A DNA stretch of 64,000 nucleotides from Cenococcum geophilum 1.58 (taxonomy: Eukaryota; Ascomycota; Dothideomycetes; Gloniales; Gloniaceae), in the NCBI GenBank assembly GCA_001692895.1, contig KV748232.1:992001-1056000 (forward strand). The letters run 5' to 3'. The stretch's first letter is position 1, and each line of letters begins with the position of its first letter. Below the pieces are notes generated by a model. That model did not search any database and had not been told where the DNA came from. It saw nothing but the letters and a program-made list of their open reading frames with translations. Positions 59,001 to 64,000 of the stretch are shown here, piece after piece. The translations under genes and the position numbers were made by a program.

Positions 59001-61255
59001 GGCGACGTTGGGGCGGGAAAAGTTACAAAACCTTTATTTAGCCAATCTAAATATTAGTTTTTTATTTACTAGTACTAAGACCTATCTTTTACGTTTTTAG
59101 TCCTCTAAATAACTCTTTTATTTAGCTATAGGTAAAAAACTTCTTATTTATTATTATGTCGCTGCCTATACTACTTTTAGTATAGTTTTATAAGCGTATA
59201 TAACCTATTTATAAGAAAGTACCTAGTTATTACTGCTTTGTAATAGCCTTTTATATACTATTTTTTTTAAAATCTAATTAGATTTTCTAGATTTTCTTCC
59301 TACTCTAGTTCTTTAAGCCATTTTACCCTTAATATGCCTACTCTAGGCCTATTAGTAATTTTGCGTAAGGGTGTTCTATCTTTTGGTCTACCTAGTATTC
59401 TTAATCCTTAGTAACCTTATTATTCTTACTACGCCTTAATTTAATTCCTAAATCCTTTTTAGTCTTCTTCTAGTTTATATTTAACTATTAGATCCTTTAG
59501 ATCCTTAAACTTTATAATTTTAGTATTAATTATTTAACTCTAAGGCTAAATACTCTGTTTACCTACTATAGGCATCCTTATTTATTTATCGAAATCTTAG
59601 TCTCCTCAAAATCTTTATCCTAAGCTTGCTTCCTTTTTAAGCTATACTCTAGCCTTAGTCTAACTGGGCTTCTATAGTGTTCTTATCTTATTTTAAGAGT
59701 CTTATGCCTTTTTTTCTACTTTAATTTATTCTTATAGGTAGCTAGCTTATATTTATATCCTTTCTTTAAAATTTTAAACTTTCTTTCTTATCTCTTCTTG
59801 AGAATCTTAGACCTGTGGCCTTTTGCCTTTATTAAGTACTAAAGTGGTTTACTGTCTACTTCTCTTACATTTTATAAAGCGGTAGATATTATATCTAATG
59901 GAGTTTCAATCCCCATTGCTAATCCGCCCTCTATAATAGATTTAACCTCTACTTTTATTATTACGTCCTTAAGGTCTATATACTCCTAGTAAGCTGCCTT
60001 TATTACCTCTTTGTCGCTACTTATATTCTAATTATCTTAGTTCTTAAATCCCATAACTTAATAAAACTAGTACGCGAGAACTTTCTCTACTAACTGCTGA
60101 CTAAATATGCCGTTTTAGTTTTAATCTAATTTATAAAGTCGATCTAGTTCTTTATTTAACTCTTATATGCCCTAAAGTCCTCTTAACTTAGACTTTTATA
60201 GCTAATAGATTATACCATATTTAGCGTCCTTATAAACTTAGTATGCGTTATTATAATTAAACGTAAAACTCTTAATTAAACACTCTTTTATTCCTTACAG
60301 TATATTATCGTCTCTTTATATATATATATATCGTCTACTAGTCTAGTTCCCCTTACTATATAGTTACTTTAACTACCTCTATAGTCTCTAGCGAAATAAC
60401 CCTATTTTCTATAGTTTATATAAGCTCCTTTTTTATACTACTCTTCTTACTATAGAGTCAGCCTAAATATCTTCTGCTATTATAATTCCTAGTTTAGCCT
60501 CTACTCCTTAGACTTCTAATTACTTAATCTTTATCCTCTAGGTTTCTATAATTGCTTATTACTTTTTATTATTATTTAGTACTACTTAGGTCCATTAGCT
60601 CTATGCTATACTATAACCTAAATACCTACTGTATTTTTTTTGTATATATTGGTCCCTACTATATTCTACTAGGTTTTTCGCTCTAATATAGCTAGTTATC
60701 TACTTAATAGCTTACTTAATTAGCTCCTTTATATTACTTAGGTCGTCTATTAGTATTATAGTTACTTAAACCTTAGCCTTTAGTCCCCTTCTATATTAAG
60801 CTATTAACGCCCCTTAGTTTTATTTAGTCTGCACTACTAGTATCTAAAACTGCGTTATATAGTCTCTTACTAATCCCTTTTATATAAGTTAATATAGCTG
60901 TCCCCTAGCTATCGTTATTAATTCCGGATCTCTATATATCTATATTAGTTTACTAATAAATCCCTTTTAGCTTAAAAATAAATACTACGCCTAGAAGTTA
61001 GTAATTGCTATTTTATTAGCTTATATCTCTATAAAATAAGGTTTAAACTACTCTAATACTTAACCTATTAAGAATAGTCCTACGTACGCCACTTAACCCA
61101 CTACTTATTTTAACTTAGTCCCTTTATATTAGATTTTTAGCTTTATTTAAATAAGAAATTCCTTTAGCTTATACTTCTCTTTTAAGAATCTTTTAATTAA
61201 TAGCATTTTAATCTTTTCTCTCTTTATATCTTATAGTTGTTAAAGTAGTGCCTAA
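56095..61255 (-). pseudogene. A3 gag-pol relic (integrase to gag)
   Basis: Minus-strand order is gag (about 61200-60300, knuckle near 60370-60420), reverse transcriptase (box near 57480-57520), RNase H (about 56880-56710) and integrase (56260-56110). It is clearly more decayed than A1/A2, with small deletions. Near 61210-61255 it departs from A1, so the last part of gag before the 5' LTR is deleted or lies beyond A4. Confidence 0.6.
58926..59027 (-). mobile_element. 102-bp mini-element, copy 2
   Basis: Minus-strand orientation relative to copy 1. On the plus strand it begins TATAAGAGTATATATA and ends GGGAAAAGTTACA. The perfect duplication AAACC flanks it at 58921-58925 and 59028-59032. A1 has the empty site (TAAGTTTAAACCTTTA, about 28600), confirming a clean insertion of exactly 102 bp. 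It contains the palindrome CTTGCGAATAAGTTCGCAAG, and it is GC-rich beside its host. Confidence 0.8.
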
Positions 61256-61678
61256 TATAACGGAACCTTATAGCAAGTACTATAATAGGCTCGTTAATGG
61301 GCTAGGTGTGTAGGTAATATAAATTAAAGTTAACAATATAATAATAACTAGTGGAGTGATTGCCTAATAGATTAACTTTAATTATATTCTAAGAATTACT
61401 ATAAGGAAGGAACTATCTAGGTAGGGACTAAGGGTCCTTAAATACATAACCGTACTCCTATAAAATCCTTCTTATATATAATATACGTATTATATATATT
61501 ATACGTACGTTCCCTTTATACACTGCGTATACTGCGTATAACGTTATATAACCTTAGTTACTATTCCTCGTTATATAGCTCTATCGGCTCTATCTTAAAC
61601 CGTGCCTAAATTAACTAACTAGCTTCTTTTAACTCTTTTTTAAGTAGTTATAATATTATACTTAAAGCGTCCGTAACA
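61256..61678 (-). repeat. A4 3' LTR, 423 bp
   Basis: Family A LTR with a distinct middle (TACGTATTATATATATTATA near 61483-61502) where A1 and A2 have the ACAGATTACA repeats. Confidence 0.75.
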
Positions 61679-63120
61679 CCATCTCCTTCCTCTTTATCTT
61701 TGTCCTTAAAGATTCTAAATATCTCTAAGTTGTTTACTAGAGGTATAATATCCGTCTAATTAATTTAGTTAATATCGTTGCTTATTATACCTAAGGCTCC
61801 TTCCTCTTAGTAAGATTATACCGTCTCCATATTCTCGTTATTTAAAAGAGGGGTTAGTCTATATTACGTTAGTAAACCTATCTTTATAATAACCGTCCTC
61901 TTACTTAAAGTGCACTAAAGTAAATATTCATTTGTCCTATAACGTTCGCTCTATCTCTAATGCTAAATATATATAACCTATTACTCTTAATAGTCGTCTA
62001 GTTCCTTAACTAATTTATCTTAAGGTCTTATATTTAATCTGCTGCTGCGTAGCTAGATAGTGAACTATCTTAGGCCCTTACTAAGTTAGAACGTTCTTAG
62101 AACGTGGAGTAAAAGGCCCTTAAAGCCCGTATTATAGCGTCCGCTTAGTTACTCCGTCTTAAAAAGGTTTATAAGAAGGTTTGTTTTAAGGAGTAAAAGC
62201 TTATAAAATAAGATTTATAGGAACTTAGCAATAAAAAAACGGATTCTCTTTTAATAGAGAAGGAAATAGATCTAAGTAGTTCAGCAACTACTCTTCTTAG
62301 GTCCCCCTTAGGTAACTTATTCTTTAGTAATCCTTTTTTATTAATACTACCTAACCTAATTTCTTTTAATACTCCTATACCTTTCTTATAGCATTCTTTA
62401 AACTTTCTAGTAGCTCCTAGGTAGTCTTATTATAGCCTATCCACTTAACCTTATACCATATTTTATCGTTAATATCCTTATAACTAACGACTTTTAAAAC
62501 TTACTATTTATCTTCTTCTTATCCTCTATATATATCTACTTTATAGGCTAGTGGCTTAATATTCCTATATACTAGCTCTAGCATCGCGATATACTATATA
62601 GGGTAGATCTTTATCTTAGCTAGTAGGTTTAACTTAAATATAATTAGTAAAATCCTCTATATAATTTTAAAAGGTCCCAGTCTAATATAGTCTAACTTTT
62701 TACTTAGTTATTAACTCTTAAAATTTTTATATAGTAGCTATATTTTATCTCCCTCCTTAAAATTTAACCCCTTAGATCTCTTAGTATTATAGTACCTTTT
62801 TATTCTCTCTTATACTTTCTTTACTAATTCTATAAGGTCTATATAAAGATTTATTAATATCTTTATTCTTTCTTTAGCTGTACTACTTATTTTTTTCGCT
62901 TACTATAGTAATAATAATATTCTTAGCTTATATCTATAATTTGCCTTAAATAGTAATATGCCTATTCCTTCTTAAGGTGTTATATTATATGTAAACTATA
63001 TAACTAGTAATAGCGATACCTAATTATTTTATATATAATTAATATAATGCCTTAAATACTATTCTAGCGTCTAATTTAATCTTTCTATTTAACCGTCTAT
63101 CTATAGGTAATATACGGTAG
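61256..63120 (-). mobile_element. A4: family A copy, 3' LTR and pol end, truncated at right
   Basis: LTR 61256-61678 (423 bp, TATAACGG...CCGTAACA), polypurine-tract complement CCATCTCCTTCCTCT, the C-terminal extension, and a chromodomain relic (about 62370-62500). The integrase C-terminal region runs up to 63120, where A-family identity stops abruptly at TATACGGTAG. The 5-mer before it is CCTAA. It may be an insertion in A3, or the LTR could be A3's own 5' LTR in a tandem arrangement. Confidence 0.65.
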
Positions 63121-64000
63121 AGCCCGCGAAGCCCTACTGCACGCGTCCACGTCGCCGCGGGTGGAAACATCATCAGGAAATCGTTCCTTTTGATGGCTAA
63201 GTGCAGAGGCGATGGTAGGGAGCCGTCGCAGCGCGTGCAGCGCGCTGTCGTCGCGATTCTGTGGTGTTGAGCTTGCGACGCGTACCACCGTACAAGGCAT
63301 CGCCCTTAACAACACTAGGAGCCTCACTGCCTCCGCATAAGGCTCTTGCCCTACCACCTAGGGAGGCCTATTAAGGGATACTGGGATACGAAAACCACCT
63401 GATGTACGACTACCTGGCTCGTAGCCAGGCCCGAAACTGGCCTTATTATCTAGTTAGTTGACATAGACGCGTCCTAGTCGTACAACAGGACACCCTTGGG
63501 CTTGCACTAGCTCTGAGATCGCAAAGGGACGTGGCGAGGGTGTAGGGAACCTCTTTTTATAAGAACTTGTTAAGGTTAACGCGTCGCAGATACCTTATAT
63601 AAAACTTATTAAAACCCCAAGGCCACCGCAAAGAACTTGTTAAGGCCCTGCCTAGAGAACTTGTTAAGGCCCCTCTACGAGGGCCTATCTGGTATCCGGT
63701 ACACTCAGGTGACTTAGAAGAGGGTCTTAATAGGCGTGGTGCGCGCGACCTGGAAGACAGCGACGCGGCGACGCGACAGCAACGTGATGGCGACGCGATG
63801 GCGACCAGACGGCTTAACGAGGTGGAAATACGGGCAAAGCTCTAGGCAGCGGAAACACAGGCCAGCTTTAACGGCCCCATGGCGTTCGACCAGGTGACTT
63901 ATAGGAGGGTCTTAATAGGCGTGGTGCACGCAACCTGACGTATATGTATAAGGCGACTCACAAGAGGGTCTTAATAGGCGTAGTGCACGCAACCTAATAC
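63121..64000. repeat. GC-balanced repeat-rich block, unidentified
   Basis: An abrupt change from AT-rich A4 to ordinary composition with CpG intact. Direct repeats: GAACTTGTTAAGG at 63563, 63633 and 63657, with a decayed copy near 63602; and a repeat of about 46 bp built on AGGGTCTTAATAGGCGTRGT at 63706-63752, 63891-63938 and 63951-63995. GCGACGCG words cluster at 63760-63815. No protein family was recognised. A minus-strand open stretch (63357-63097) crosses the junction and is not accepted as a gene. It could be the 5' region of another mobile element inserted into A4. Confidence 0.5.

Larger units (their letters stand above)
19668..61255 (-). mobile_element. A3: family A Ty3/Gypsy chromovirus, minus strand, in three pieces
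   Basis: The pieces are 19668-21779 (3' LTR, tract, chromodomain end), 48047-48160 and 56095-61255 (integrase through gag). They join when B2 and A2 are removed: the 48047-48160 piece aligns with A1 positions about 25580-25693, and 56095 resumes at the same codon region. The joined length is about 7.3 kb, with the 5' LTR and the gag start missing. It is more degraded than A1 and A2. A 102-bp element lies at 58926-59027. Confidence 0.7.

Noticed and set aside
13394-63120. Centromere
   Set aside because: A large AT-rich nested-repeat block fits a fungal centromere, but ordinary RIP-affected islands look the same. CENP-A mapping would be needed.
63097-63357. 86-codon minus-strand open frame
   Set aside because: Its end lies in A4 LTR-retrotransposon sequence across the 63120 junction, and it shows no family features.
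63561-63995. Regularly recurring short repeats resembling a CRISPR array
   Set aside because: The organism is a fungus, the repeat units have unequal spacing and differ in sequence, and there are no cas genes. It is better read as mobile-element sub-repeats.

Overview
The window comes from a filamentous ascomycete (Pezizomycotina). It has genes with short introns of 50-130 nt, secreted fungal enzymes, and a sharp split between a gene-bearing part of ordinary composition (about 1-11,250) and a very AT-rich, TpA-rich part (about 11,250-63,120). The second part has the appearance of repeat-induced point mutation (RIP): TGG and CAG codons have become TAG/TAA throughout, and no long frame survives.

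Gene-bearing part. From left to right it holds a possible exon of a gene running off the left edge, a small inverted-repeat element (582-1120), and a two-exon secreted histidine acid phosphatase (1289-2765, minus). Next come a decayed MFS sugar transporter pseudogene (3603-5440, plus) and a four-exon GMC-type FAD oxidoreductase with a single-base frameshift (5780-7822, minus). A RIP-damaged pogo/Fot-like transposon relic (about 8755-9600, minus) and a three-exon Gfo/Idh/MocA-family oxidoreductase (9843-11240, minus) follow. The last gene is an island: repeat relics lie on both sides. A fresh-looking 193-bp solo LTR (11659-11851) with a perfect 5-bp target duplication sits in AT-rich sequence beyond it.

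Repeat part. From 13394 to at least 63,120 the sequence can be read as one nested stack of Ty3/Gypsy chromodomain retrotransposons, because LTR lengths and target-site duplications (TSDs) fit. I name three families by their LTRs: A (425 bp), B (227 bp) and C (about 195 bp). B3 (plus strand, starts 13394) is the oldest layer. Its LTR was split by a Fot-like DNA transposon (13431-17393), which itself received an ORF1-only LINE copy and a short LINE 3' fragment. B3 was then entered by A3 (19668 onward, minus). A3 was entered by B2 (21780-48046) and by A2 (48161-56094). B2 was entered by B1 (21837-35777) in its 3' LTR and by C (35964-42328) in its polypurine tract. B1 was entered by A1 (23683-31633). 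A4 (61256-63120) lies at the right of A3. Two copies of an unrelated 102-bp element with 5-bp TSDs are inserted in B3 and A3. After removing insertions, B1 is about 5,985 bp and B2 about 5,951 bp, and A1 and A2 are 7,951 and 7,934 bp, which supports the reconstruction.

All three families end their pol region with a chromodomain. Chromodomains of this class are known to steer integration towards H3K9-methylated heterochromatin, so elements inserting into already silenced elements would explain the deep nesting. The last 880 bp (63121-64000) change abruptly to GC-balanced sequence with short direct repeats and no recognised gene.

Frames, splice sites, LTR ends and TSDs were read by eye. No alignment, database search or RIP index was computed.
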